Source of the DNA: an uncultured Bacteroidales bacterium
Lineage (GTDB): Bacteria > Bacteroidota > Bacteroidia > Bacteroidales > P3
Assembly: GCA_947168665.1 (NCBI GenBank)
Contig: CAMVMX010000024.1
Coordinates: forward strand, 1 to 38,021
Length of the DNA stretch: 38,021 nucleotides
Direction: 5' to 3'
Shown: in pieces, positions 25,385 through 34,389 of the stretch
Layout: each line of letters opens with the position of its first letter
How positions within the stretch are numbered: position 1 is the first letter of the stretch
Notes under the pieces: model-generated
What the model was told of the DNA's origin: nothing
Seen by the model: only the letters and a program-made list of their open reading frames with translations
Databases searched by the model: none
Position numbers and translations under genes: made by a program

Positions 25385-25436
25385 GGAATTAGTATGAATT
25401 GGATGCTTTGTTTAGAAAGCTATCGGGTGTGTGTGG

Positions 25437-28295
25437 TTAGCGGACTACCACACGGCGGGCGGCGTTGTTGCCGACTTGGACCAGGTAGATGCCGGAGTGG
25501 GACATCTGGATGGTTTCTTCTTCAGCGGCGTTGGTGCGCTGGACGAGCATGCGGCCTACGAGGTCGAAAACGCGGATGGTCTGCTGCTCGGCTCCGCGGA
25601 CGATGATGTTGTTGTTGCGGCTGAGGATGGTGGCGGCACCGTTGTCGACGCCATCAATGCCTACGGTCTGGAAGACTGCGAGAATGATGCGGGAGTCTTC
25701 GGCAAGGGTGTAGTCGATGGCGGGGCTGGTGATGACGGAGTCTTGCATGTTGGAGATGGCCCAGAGGAAGAATCGGCTTCCGTTGGTGGCAACGGCTTCG
25801 AGGTGGATGGTCTCACCCACTACGCCGTGGTAGGAGTCGGTGCGCTCGCCATTGACGAGGATGTAGCCTTGGGTCTCGTCGCTGCTCATGATCATGACGT
25901 CGACGGGTACGGGAGCAATTTCGAAGATGGCGTAGAATTCCTGATCGCTATTGGGCATGGGGAAGGTCTTGACGCTTTCATGGGAGAGAATCACGTAACT
26001 GGAGTCGAGGACAGCAGTGTTGATGACGCCCCAACCGCTGAACTGGAAGCCGGGGTTGGGCGTGGCGGTGAGGGTGACGGTCTGGCCGGCGTAGTAGGAG
26101 CCTGCTCCGGTGACGGTGCCCATGGTCTCATCAGGTACGACGTGAGTGGTTACGTTGTACTGCGGGAGGCGCTGGAAGGTGGCGGTGTAGGAGGCGTTGC
26201 CGGTGATGGTGATGGTGCGGACGGCGTTGGTGTCGCCATCGGTCCACTCAACGAAGATGCAGTGGGCTGCAGGGGTGGCGGTGATGGTGGTGGTGGTATT
26301 GTAGGCATAGTAGCCCGTGCCGGTGACGGTGCCGAGGGTGTCGTTGGAGGAGTAGACGTTGATGGTGTAGTTGTTGGGGGTGTAGTTGGGGGTGATGGTC
26401 AGGCTGTGGCCGGCCAGGACGGAGGGAAGTGCGATGATGAGGGGATTGGCGCTGTTGGAGTCGACGAGGGTCTCGACGGTGACAATCCAGTTGCGGAAGC
26501 TGTAGCCGAAGCCGGGAGTGGCAAGGGCTGTGGCGGTGTCGCCCACATGGAAGGTGTAGACTCCGGGTGCGGGGACGGTGGTGCCCATGGTGGTGTCGGG
26601 GTTGAGGACGGTGACGGTAATGGAGTCGTAGTCGAACTCAGCCACGAGGGTGAGGTTGGTGGCGGCGATGAAGGTGCGGATGGCATTGGTGTCGCCGTCG
26701 CTCCACTGGTTGAAGTGGCAGCGGGTGTTGGGGATGGCGGTGATGGTAACGGTGTCGCCAATGTTGTAGGTGCCGGAGCCGCTGACTACGCCAAGGTCGT
26801 CGTTGTTGGCTGTGACGTTGATGGTGGCGGTGGTGGGAGCGGAACCAAGGTGGATGTCAATGTCGTCGATGAACCAGTACCAGTTGGTGGCGTTGGCACG
26901 GTGGCGCAGGGAGATGTAGCCCGAGGCGGGAGCTGTGGCAAAGCTGACGGTGTCGAGTATCATGACGTTGGTGTCGTTATAGTTGTAGGTGGCGAGGGCA
27001 ACGAAGGAGTTGGGGTCGCTCAGGTTGGTGATGTAGCCTACGTCGAATGATCCGCAGCTGGAGTTGGTGTAGCTTTCGGGACGGGTGGCAAAGGCCATCT
27101 CAAGGGTGTTGAGGGGCTGGTCCATGCTGGGGAGTGTAATGAGGTTGGAGAGGGAACCGCTGAAACGCAGCGAATAGGAGCCGCTGTTGGCATAGGAGGT
27201 GCTGTTCCAGACTTGGACGGTGCCATCGCCTATTTTGTTCCAGCAGTCAGGGAGTGAGCCGGAGGCAAGGCTGTCCATGTTTTCTTGGTAGGGCAGGGTG
27301 TGGGGCAGGCAGGGGGTATGGAAGTTGAGGGTGCGGGCATAGCTGGTGTCGCCGGGGGCGCAGATGGCACGGACGGTAACGGTATAGTCGGTGTTTGAGG
27401 TCAGGAGAATGAGGTTGACGGTGGTGTCGTTGAAGACGACGGAACTCTGGCCAAGGATGGGAGGATTGATGGTGCCAATCCAAGCGGTCTCGGTGCCACC
27501 GGGGGTGAAGGTGATTTGAGCGGCGTTGGGAGTGAGGTTGGATACAACGAGGTTGTTAACTATGGGGCAGGTCACGATGGGACGGGTGAAGGAGTACCAA
27601 GTGTTTGCGGCAGGCCAGTAGCCAGTTGCCCAGGCGGTGGAGGAGCCGTTGGTGAAGTATTGCACGGAGTCGTACTGGTCAATGATGAAACCGTCGCCAT
27701 AGGCGGAGCAGAGGCCTTGCTGGTGCATGGTGTTGGGGCCTGCGGCGGGAGCAGTGGCGGCGTAGACAGCGGTGATGTTGCCGTTGGGATAAAGGTGTAT
27801 CTGCCATTTGTAGAGGTTGCCGCGGGTTGTTGTGTTATAGGTGCCAAGGCAGAATTCAACCACAAGGAGGCTGTCGCCATTGGGGTCTACGGTGTTCTCG
27901 GCATAAACATAGTGGAGAGTGTCAACAATATATCCGTCACAACCGAAGAAGTTGATTTTAGGACTGTTGGTATTCACGCTCGCCGAACCGAAAGGAGTGC
28001 TGTAAGAACCGGTTCCGGTGGCGACGGGGCCCAGACGGAGGTTGCCGTCGGAGTTGACGGAGAATTGGGTGTACTCGTCAAGTCCATAGGGGAAGGTGAA
28101 CCCGATGTTCTGCAGCGACGAGCTGCGGCTGTCGGCACTGCTGCCGGCCAAAAGGTTGTTGGTGGTTGTAAGGCTGACCCACTTGGTGGCGCTGTTGCCC
28201 GTTGAGTAGGTGTAATCGGAAAGGCTTTGTGCATTCAGGAGACTTCCCACGCAGAATGCTGCGGAGAGGAAGAGAATACGTAAAAGTGTTTTCAT
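25437..28295 (-). CDS. T9SS-secreted multidomain protein with InlB-type repeats
   Basis: This is a 952-residue exported protein. It has a signal peptide (MKTLLRILFLSAAFCVGSLL), an N-terminal beta-rich domain (about 25-235), a fibronectin-III-like stretch (CPIVNNLVVSNLTPNAAQI), a MAM/choice-of-anchor-like domain beginning LPYQENMDSLASGSLPDCW (about 335-480), and five beta-grasp InlB-like repeats (about 485-860; for example GVVSGSGTYNIGDTVTITA and HFNQWSDGDTNAIRTF). The last 70 residues are a type A T9SS sorting domain (IRVFDLVGRMLVQR, SGIYLVQVGNNAARRVVVR). The protein should cross the outer membrane through T9SS and be anchored or released. No catalytic motif is evident; adhesion or glycan binding is an inference from the domains. 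Both a promoter and a terminator bracket it as a single gene. Confidence 0.9.
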   Translation of the reverse strand: MKTLLRILFLSAAFCVGSLLNAQSLSDYTYSTGNSATKWVSLTTTNNLLAGSSADSRSSSLQNIGFTFPYGLDEYTQFSVNSDGNLRLGPVATGTGSYSTPFGSASVNTNSPKINFFGCDGYIVDTLHYVYAENTVDPNGDSLLVVEFCLGTYNTTTRGNLYKWQIHLYPNGNITAVYAATAPAAGPNTMHQQGLCSAYGDGFIIDQYDSVQYFTNGSSTAWATGYWPAANTWYSFTRPIVTCPIVNNLVVSNLTPNAAQITFTPGGTETAWIGTINPPILGQSSVVFNDTTVNLILLTSNTDYTVTVRAICAPGDTSYARTLNFHTPCLPHTLPYQENMDSLASGSLPDCWNKIGDGTVQVWNSTSYANSGSYSLRFSGSLSNLITLPSMDQPLNTLEMAFATRPESYTNSSCGSFDVGYITNLSDPNSFVALATYNYNDTNVMILDTVSFATAPASGYISLRHRANATNWYWFIDDIDIHLGSAPTTATINVTANNDDLGVVSGSGTYNIGDTVTITAIPNTRCHFNQWSDGDTNAIRTFIAATNLTLVAEFDYDSITVTVLNPDTTMGTTVPAPGVYTFHVGDTATALATPGFGYSFRNWIVTVETLVDSNSANPLIIALPSVLAGHSLTITPNYTPNNYTINVYSSNDTLGTVTGTGYYAYNTTTTITATPAAHCIFVEWTDGDTNAVRTITITGNASYTATFQRLPQYNVTTHVVPDETMGTVTGAGSYYAGQTVTLTATPNPGFQFSGWGVINTAVLDSSYVILSHESVKTFPMPNSDQEFYAIFEIAPVPVDVMIMSSDETQGYILVNGERTDSYHGVVGETIHLEAVATNGSRFFLWAISNMQDSVITSPAIDYTLAEDSRIILAVFQTVGIDGVDNGAATILSRNNNIIVRGAEQQTIRVFDLVGRMLVQRTNAAEEETIQMSHSGIYLVQVGNNAARRVVVR

Positions 28296-28435
28296 GATTG
28301 AATTATTTTTGTTATTAATTTGATTTATTGCCGTTGTGTTGATAAATGCCTTCAGTGTATGCTGACGGTGTATTCTTTTTATTATTAGTATTTTGTGTCT
28401 GTTTTGGATTTTTTTTGTCTAACCAATTCAAACCA

Positions 28436-28443
28436 CAAAGATA
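28436..28443 (-). promoter_or_regulatory. TAnnTTTG promoter box for the T9SS cargo gene
   Basis: TATCTTTG reads on the minus strand at 28443-28436, about 140 bp upstream of the start at 28295. No clear TTG was found 19-21 nt upstream because that region is an A/T run. Confidence 0.5.
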
Positions 28444-28518
28444 CATTTTTTTTTTGAAATGAGAAAAAAAATTCACATCCTTTTGGCAAGAAAGGGGTAT
28501 AGTCCGGCGAGGACGTGG

Positions 28519-29382
28519 TCATTCACCTGCGGAGAATAGCAGGGCGGACCACCCTTGGCGGGTTTTCCGCTGTGAGAGGGTGAGACCCAGAGTCTGCGCA
28601 TGTTGTTGAAGGACGGGAATGTCGCTCTCGTAAAATCCACTGAGCAGGAGCCATCCGCCAGGTTGTAGTACTGAGGCATAGGCGTCCATGTCGTTGAGGA
28701 GTATGTTGCGGTTGATGTTGGCGATGACTATATTGAATTTGCCCTCCGCGGCATTGCGGTGGCGAAGGAGGTCGGCATTGCCGATGCTGATGGCGATGTC
28801 GGCATGGTTGCTTTGGGCGTTTTCGAGGGCATTGCGGTAGGCCCACTCGTCAATGTCAATAGCCTCGACGTGGGCGGCTCCCCGCTTGTGTGCCAAGATT
28901 GCAAGGACGGCGGTGCCGCAGCCCATGTCGAGCACTCTTTTCCCCTCCACAGGCAGTTCGGCCAGGTAGGAGAGCATCATGTAGGTGGTGGGGTGGTGGG
29001 CGGTGCCGAATGACATCTTGGGTTCAATCTCTATCTCGAAGTCGGCTTCGGGTCGGTGGGGGTGGAAAGGGGCGCGCACCCATACCTGCGTGCCGTTGTC
29101 GGCGGTGACGAGGACGGGCTGATGCTGTTTCTCCCACTCTTCGTTCCAGTTCTTGTCGGGCATATCCTGGTGGGTGTACTCTATTTTTGCCAAGGGCTCC
29201 AGCCCGGTCACCTGGCCGCTCAGCCACTCTGGGTCGAACTGCGTGGTAGGGACATAGGCTTTCAGCCCGTTGGGGGTTTCGACAAAACTGTCGAAAGGGC
29301 CCTCGTTGCCCAGTGCGTCGACCAGCAGGTCGCGGCAGGGGTCGAGAGGGGAAATGGAAAAGGTGACTTCGGTGTATTTCAT
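28519..29382 (-). CDS. prmA: Ribosomal protein L11 methyltransferase (PrmA)
   Basis: This is a 287-residue class I SAM methyltransferase that methylates ribosomal protein L11. The N-terminal substrate-recognition domain begins MKYTEVTFSISPLDPCRDLL. The family hallmark FGTAHHPTTYMMLSYLAEL and the SAM-binding motif VLDMGCGTAVLAILAHKRGA are present, then VEAIDIDEWAYRNALENAQS, the NIVIANINRNILLNDM post-motif with N-I-x-x-N, and the final GGWLLLSGFYESDI. The length is normal. ATG 29382 overlaps the truA stop by 4 bp. It is the last gene of the sppA operon. The frame extends upstream to 29481 only by running into truA. Confidence 0.95.
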   Translation of the reverse strand: MKYTEVTFSISPLDPCRDLLVDALGNEGPFDSFVETPNGLKAYVPTTQFDPEWLSGQVTGLEPLAKIEYTHQDMPDKNWNEEWEKQHQPVLVTADNGTQVWVRAPFHPHRPEADFEIEIEPKMSFGTAHHPTTYMMLSYLAELPVEGKRVLDMGCGTAVLAILAHKRGAAHVEAIDIDEWAYRNALENAQSNHADIAISIGNADLLRHRNAAEGKFNIVIANINRNILLNDMDAYASVLQPGGWLLLSGFYESDIPVLQQHAQTLGLTLSQRKTRQGWSALLFSAGE

Positions 29383-30164
29383 GTCGTACAGGATTGATTG
29401 GTGGTTCGTAGGGTGTCCCATGGGTATTCCACGCGGGTGAGGAAAAGCCCTTGGGGTGGCATTGACACGCCGGCGGCGCAACGGTCTTTGCGCTCAATGA
29501 TTTGCCGCAGTCCGTCGAGGGTCAGTTTGCCCCGCCCCACGTCGAGCAGTGTGCCGGTGACAGATCGCACCATGTTGCGCAGGAATCGGTTGCTGCGAAT
29601 GGTGAATACCCACTGTCCGTCGAGGGTGTCCCAATGGGCGTGGCTTAGGTGGCAGATGTTGGTTTTCACCTGTGTGTGGAGTTTGGCGAAACTGGTGAAA
29701 TCATCGTATTCCATCAGTATCTGCGCCGCTTGGTTCATCAGGTCGAGGTCCGGCCTGAAATAGATGCGGCTGTATAGCCCTTGGCAGAAGGGTAGCCGCT
29801 GGTCGCTGACGTGGTATTGATAGGTGCGGGCGGTGGCGTCGAAACGGGCATGGGCGTTGTCCTTGACGGCGAAGATGTCAAAGATGGCAATGTCGGCCGG
29901 CAGGTAGCTGTTCAGCTTGAAAGCAAGCTGTTGGGGGTCGAGGGGCCGGGAGGCCGGGAGGGAGGGGACGTAGTCGAAATGGGCATAGAAGTCGGCGGCG
30001 TGTACCCCGGTGTCCGTACGGCCGCACCCCACTATGGCTATCGGCTGCCGCAGCAGGGTTGAAAGAGCCTGTTCGAGGGTCTGCTGGACAGTGGGCAGAC
30101 CAGGCTGTGTCTGCCAGCCGCAATAGTTGGCGCCGTTGTAAGCCAGATGGACAAAATATCTCAT
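29379..30164 (-). CDS. truA: tRNA pseudouridine(38-40) synthase (TruA)
   Basis: This is a 261-residue enzyme that isomerises uridines 38-40 in tRNA anticodon arms. The catalytic Asp is D51 in GCGRTDTGVHA. Family blocks RYFVHLAYNGANYCGWQ, LAFKLNSYLPADIAIFDIFA, FDATARTYQYHV and RSNRFLRNMVRSVTGTLLDV are in order. The length is normal. It overlaps topB upstream and prmA downstream by 4 bp each, so translation is coupled in the operon. Confidence 0.96.
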   Translation of the reverse strand: MRYFVHLAYNGANYCGWQTQPGLPTVQQTLEQALSTLLRQPIAIVGCGRTDTGVHAADFYAHFDYVPSLPASRPLDPQQLAFKLNSYLPADIAIFDIFAVKDNAHARFDATARTYQYHVSDQRLPFCQGLYSRIYFRPDLDLMNQAAQILMEYDDFTSFAKLHTQVKTNICHLSHAHWDTLDGQWVFTIRSNRFLRNMVRSVTGTLLDVGRGKLTLDGLRQIIERKDRCAAGVSMPPQGLFLTRVEYPWDTLRTTNQSCTT

Positions 30165-32092
30165 GGTGTCGGTTGGTTGGGTTGGGGTGCCGGCACGGCG
30201 GTGCCGACACGGCGGTTGCTATAGTCTGTCTTCACCTCCTGCACAATCTGCCACACCATCTGCTTCAGCTCGGCAATAAACTGGCGGGGGTCGTACTGGT
30301 GGGCCTCAATCTCGCGCAGCTTCTTTTCCCATTGGCCTGTCAGTTCGGCGCTTTTCAGCAGGTCCTCGTGTATGATGCCGATGAGGTCTATGCCGGTGTC
30401 GGTGGCGATGAGCGACTTGCGCTCCTTGCGGATATAATTGCGTTTGAAAAGGGTCTCGATGATGGCCGCGCGGGTGGACGGGCGGCCGATGCCGTTCTCC
30501 TTCAGGGCGTCGCGCAGCTCGTCGTCAGCCACCGATTTGCCGGCGGTCTCCATGGCCCGCAGCAGGGTGGCCTCGGTATAGGGCTTTGGGGGCTGGGTCC
30601 ATTTCTCAGTCAGGGTGGGCTTGTGCGGGCCTCGCTCCCCTTTCTGGAAGTCGGGCAGCAGCTTCTCCTCGTCAGCCTTCTTTCCGTCCTCGTCGGGGTT
30701 GGATTCGTGGGCGGCATGGCCCCAGGCAAACACGTCGCGCCAGCCCTGCTCAACAATCTGTTTCCCCGAAGCCTTGAACTCCAGCTTGCCCTTCTTGGCA
30801 GACCCCTTGGCGGTAGGCTCTTCGGTTTCCACCTTGCCGTTCACCGTGGTGGTGGCAAACTTGCAGTCGGGGTAGAATGCGGCAATGAACCGGCGGGCGA
30901 TGAGGTCGAACACCTTCTTCTCGTTGAGGGTCATGCCTCCGTTGGCCGGGTTGGTGCCGGTGGGAATGATGGCGTGGTGGTCGGTCACCTTCGACGAGTC
31001 GAACACCTTCTTGCTCTTTTTCAGCCGGGTACCCATCAAAGGCTGGATGACGGGAGCATAAGGGGCAAGGCCTTGCAATATGGCGGGACATTTGGGGTAG
31101 ATGTCGTCGCTCAGATAGGTGGTGTCCACGCGGGGGTATGTGGTGAACTTTTTTTCGTAGAGGCTTTGGATGTAGCGCAGTGTCTCGTCGGCCGAGAAAG
31201 AGAATTTCTTGTTGCATTCCACCTGCAGGCTCGTCAAGTCGAAGAGGCGCGGCGGGGCTTCGTTGCCAGTTTTCTTGCTGACGCCTGTCACCTCAAACTC
31301 GCGGTCCTTGATCAGGTCGAATGCCTTGCGTCCTTCCTCCTCGTTGGTGATTCGGCCTTTGGTGTTCTTCTCGTTCTCCTCATCCTCTTTTTCCGGCTGC
31401 TTGAGTGTGAAGAGGGTGTCGCGGTAGATGGTGGACAGCACCCAGTATTGTTCAGGCTTGAAGTTCTTGATTTCGAGTTGCCGGTTCACAATCATGGCCA
31501 GCGTGGGGGTCTGCACACGCCCAATGGACAGCACCTGCTTCTGCATCTGGCGGTATTTGAGCGTGTAGAGGCGTGTGGCGTTCATGCCCAGCAGCCAGTC
31601 GCCTATGGCGCGGCAGAGGCCTGCCTCGTATAGCGACTGGTAGTTGTCCTGCGGTTGCAGGTGGGCGAACCCTTCGCGGATGGCCTCGTCGGTCATGGAC
31701 GAAATCCAGAGCCTTCTTACGGGGCAGCGGGCTCCGGCCTTTTGCATCACCCATCGCTGTATCAACTCGCCCTCCTGCCCAGCGTCGCCGCAGTTCACAA
31801 TGCCCTCCGCCGCCTGCATCAGCCGCTGAATGGTGAGGAACTGCTTCTCGTACCCCTGGTTGTCGATGAGTTTGATGCCGAATCGCTCGGGAATCATTGG
31901 CAGGGTGTCCAGGCTCCACGTCTTCCACCAAGGGGTGTAGTCGTGGGGTTCCTTCAGCGTGCACAGGTGTCCGTAGGTCCACGTCACCTGGTAGCCGTTG
32001 CCTTCCATATAGCCGTCGTGGCTCGTGGTGGCACCCAGAATGCGGGCTATGTCACGGGCCACTGACGGTTTCTCGGCGATGCAGACAATCAT
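30161..32092 (-). CDS. topB: DNA topoisomerase III (TopB)
   Basis: This is a 643-residue type IA topoisomerase that cuts one DNA strand through a tyrosine link and decatenates. The Toprim domain starts MIVCIAEKPSVARDIARILG and includes CGDAGQEGEL. TopB-type YPRVDTTYLSDD carries the probable catalytic Tyr319 (TTYPRVD). The blocks GMNATRLYTLKYRQ and LSIGRVQTPTLAMIVNRQLE are diagnostic of TopB. Residues 235-250 form a Glu/Lys/Asn-rich insert that resembles a linker. There are no zinc-finger cysteines at the C-terminus, as in many TopB. The C-terminal tail is Pro/Ala-rich (PAPQPNQPT). It lies 14 bp downstream of sppA and overlaps truA. Confidence 0.95.
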   Translation of the reverse strand: MIVCIAEKPSVARDIARILGATTSHDGYMEGNGYQVTWTYGHLCTLKEPHDYTPWWKTWSLDTLPMIPERFGIKLIDNQGYEKQFLTIQRLMQAAEGIVNCGDAGQEGELIQRWVMQKAGARCPVRRLWISSMTDEAIREGFAHLQPQDNYQSLYEAGLCRAIGDWLLGMNATRLYTLKYRQMQKQVLSIGRVQTPTLAMIVNRQLEIKNFKPEQYWVLSTIYRDTLFTLKQPEKEDEENEKNTKGRITNEEEGRKAFDLIKDREFEVTGVSKKTGNEAPPRLFDLTSLQVECNKKFSFSADETLRYIQSLYEKKFTTYPRVDTTYLSDDIYPKCPAILQGLAPYAPVIQPLMGTRLKKSKKVFDSSKVTDHHAIIPTGTNPANGGMTLNEKKVFDLIARRFIAAFYPDCKFATTTVNGKVETEEPTAKGSAKKGKLEFKASGKQIVEQGWRDVFAWGHAAHESNPDEDGKKADEEKLLPDFQKGERGPHKPTLTEKWTQPPKPYTEATLLRAMETAGKSVADDELRDALKENGIGRPSTRAAIIETLFKRNYIRKERKSLIATDTGIDLIGIIHEDLLKSAELTGQWEKKLREIEAHQYDPRQFIAELKQMVWQIVQEVKTDYSNRRVGTAVPAPQPNQPTP

Positions 32093-32106
32093 TGCTCAGG
32101 CGTGGT

Positions 32107-33906
32107 TTACTTGTCGATGTCGATGACGAAAGGCAAACGGGCCTGTAGGGGCTCCATGCGCGACCAATCGACGAGTTCGCTGTAGAAGGGGATGACGGCA
32201 TTGAGGCGGGCGTTGATTTCCTCCTCCTGCCCGTCTTCCACGCGCTCCATCAGCTGCTCCCAGGCGCTCTTGGCGGCGGGATAGGTCACCACGCTGCATT
32301 TCTCCAGCTCCACCCCCGCCTCTTCGGCGGCAAGGCGGAAGGCCAGCGGCAGTCCGCCGAGTGTGTCCACCAGTCCCAGCTCCTTGGCCTGGAGGCCGGT
32401 CCACACGCGTCCGCGGGCAATGCTGTCGACATATTCACGCGTCAGGCCGCGCCCGTCGGCCACCCGCTGGGTGAAGGTGATATAAAAGTCCTCCACATTC
32501 CGCTGCATCATGGCGCGGGCGGCGGGGGAGAGCGGACGGAAGATCGTGAGGCCGGAGCTGTTGCGGTTGGTGTTCACCGTGTCGGTGGTGATGCCCAGCT
32601 TTTGGCGCAGCAGATTCTGCACCTCGGGCAGGGTGGCAAACACCCCGATGCTGCCCGTCAGCGTGGTGGGATGGGCCACAATGCGGGTGCCGAAACAGGA
32701 AATCTCATATCCCGCGCTGGCGGCCAGCCCGCTCATCGACACGATGACGGGTTTCTGCTTCTTGGCCTCGATCACGGCGTGGGTCATGCTCTCAGACGCA
32801 GTGACGGCACCACCCGGCGAGTCGACGCGCAGCACGATGGCCTTCACATTCTTGTCCATGGCCGCCTCGGCCAGTGCTTTCACAATGTCGTCGCCATACA
32901 CGGCGGTGCGGGTACCCTCACTCTTGCCGGGGACAACCTCGCCCTCGGCATAGATGATGGCTATGCGGTCCTTGAGGCGCTTGTCCACCACGTTCTCGGC
33001 ATAGCGTTTGGCTTTGACAATCTTGTCTGCCCCGTAGTGGTGCTTCAAGAGCGCCTTGATGTCCTGCTCAAAGCAGAGGGTGTCCACCAGATTGTTCTTC
33101 AAGGCGTCGGCGGGCTGCATGCCCGTCAAGTTGTCGGCCACGGTGTTGAGGTGCTGGGCCGTCACTCCCCGGTTGGCAGCCATCACGCCTACGGCATACT
33201 GCCATGTGCTGTTGATATAGGAATGGATCTGCTCGCGGTTGGCGTCGCTCATGTCAGTGCGGGTGTATACCTCGCCGGCGCTTTTGTATGCGCACGAGGT
33301 GGGGCGGATCAGTTCCATGTGCACCCCCAGCTTGTCCAGCAGCCCTTTGTAGTACATCACTTCGGCCCCGATGCCGCGGAAATCAATCATTCCCGACGGG
33401 TGGACGGCAACGAGGTCCGCTGCAGTGGCCAGGAAATACTCCTGCTGCGACATCGCGTCGCCATAGGCGATAACAGGCTTGTCGCAGCGGCTGCGGAACT
33501 CTTTGAGAGCCACCTGCAGCTCCTCGGCCTGGGCCCAGCTCAGCGTGCTGCCGCCGAGGTGGATATAGAGGGCCTTGACACGGCTGTCGGTGGCGCTGCG
33601 GTCAAGGGTGGTCAGGAACTGCTCGAGACTGCTTGTGGCGCGGTCGCCGAGCAGCGTCATCAATTCGTTGGGGGCCGCCTCCGTCACCGCACCCGTAATA
33701 TTCAGCTCCACAGCAAACTCCTTGGCAGTGATAGGCTTCTTCTCGTCGAGGCTGCTGATGGCCGACATCAGGGCTATCAGGCAGAAGATGAATGACAATA
33801 TGCTTAGCGCAACCGAGCCGATGATGAAGCCCAGCGCCGAGGCCAGCATAGTCTTTCCAAACCCTATGGGTTTAGGGTCTTTTTTGTTGGTAGGTGTTGT
33901 GTCCAT
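32107..33906 (-). CDS. sppA: Signal peptide peptidase SppA, 67-kDa type
   Basis: This is a 599-residue inner-membrane serine protease that clears cleaved signal peptides. One TM segment lies at about 22-50 (LASALGFIIGSVALSILSFI). The two tandem ClpP-like halves of the long SppA type are present. The Lys-Ser dyad is visible as K208 in SCAYKSAGE in the first half and S397 in SGLAASAGYE in the second half. VDSPGGAVTASE precedes the Ser, and the conserved TGSIGVFATLPE and RVWTGLQAKELGLVD segments follow. The start is ATG 33906; the open frame upstream is intergenic. It heads the operon with topB, truA and prmA. The promoter box is at 33945-33952. Confidence 0.95.
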   Translation of the reverse strand: MDTTPTNKKDPKPIGFGKTMLASALGFIIGSVALSILSFIFCLIALMSAISSLDEKKPITAKEFAVELNITGAVTEAAPNELMTLLGDRATSSLEQFLTTLDRSATDSRVKALYIHLGGSTLSWAQAEELQVALKEFRSRCDKPVIAYGDAMSQQEYFLATAADLVAVHPSGMIDFRGIGAEVMYYKGLLDKLGVHMELIRPTSCAYKSAGEVYTRTDMSDANREQIHSYINSTWQYAVGVMAANRGVTAQHLNTVADNLTGMQPADALKNNLVDTLCFEQDIKALLKHHYGADKIVKAKRYAENVVDKRLKDRIAIIYAEGEVVPGKSEGTRTAVYGDDIVKALAEAAMDKNVKAIVLRVDSPGGAVTASESMTHAVIEAKKQKPVIVSMSGLAASAGYEISCFGTRIVAHPTTLTGSIGVFATLPEVQNLLRQKLGITTDTVNTNRNSSGLTIFRPLSPAARAMMQRNVEDFYITFTQRVADGRGLTREYVDSIARGRVWTGLQAKELGLVDTLGGLPLAFRLAAEEAGVELEKCSVVTYPAAKSAWEQLMERVEDGQEEEINARLNAVIPFYSELVDWSRMEPLQARLPFVIDIDK

Positions 33907-33944
33907 GATATTTAATGTTTGTTCTTCTTGATGCAAGTAAACTG

Positions 33945-33952
33945 CAAATTTA
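33945..33952 (-). promoter_or_regulatory. TAnnTTTG promoter box for the sppA operon
   Basis: TAAATTTG reads on the minus strand at 33952-33945, about 40 bp upstream of the sppA start. No clear TTG was seen at -33. Confidence 0.5.
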
Positions 33953-34281
33953 CGCATAAATTCCCACATATCGCATTTTTGTTTCACAAACGGACTCTGA
34001 GTCTCGGCAAGAGGCTCATACAAATCTCTTTGCGGATGTCCCGCTCCGTCCTGCCTTCGCCCGCTCAACGCCATTGGACTCACATTTCCCCGCCATTTCC
34101 CCGTCTCCTGCCCGACCGACAGGTTACTGGGCGGGGCAGGGGTGGGGATGGTCGAGCGGACCGGGGGCGAGGACGGTGCGCACCGGGTGGGGGACAGGAT
34201 GTCAGGCTGTGGTGACCGCCGGACCGGCACCGGCGGCGGAATATGTATGTCAGGAAGTTCTGGTATATTTCTTTTTTTTTG
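33953..34281. other. Divergent intergenic region between sppA and the adhesin
   Basis: No convincing gene is present; open frames here look like sequence noise. It is GC-rich between 34100 and 34240 and contains a perfect inverted repeat at 34216-34236 with 7-bp arms CCGCCGG and CCGGCGG and a 7-nt loop. Promoter boxes face outward on both sides. Confidence 0.5.
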
Positions 34282-34289
34282 TATCTTTG
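34282..34289 (+). promoter_or_regulatory. TAnnTTTG promoter box for the repeat adhesin
   Basis: TATCTTTG reads on the plus strand, about 100 bp before ATG 34390. The upstream half is a T-run with no clear TTG. Confidence 0.5.
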
Positions 34290-34389
34290 TAATTTGAAAC
34301 AGTGGCTGCACGACAATGTGCAGAGGCTGTAATGTGTTGTGGGTGAATCACTCACTGGTTTATTCATAATATATAGAAAACATTGTTTT

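Noticed and set aside
32107..34311. A 734-residue SppA with an N-terminal extension
   Set aside because: The first 135 codons are the intergenic region with its promoter; the protein starts at MDTTPTNKKD (33906) just before the TM segment.
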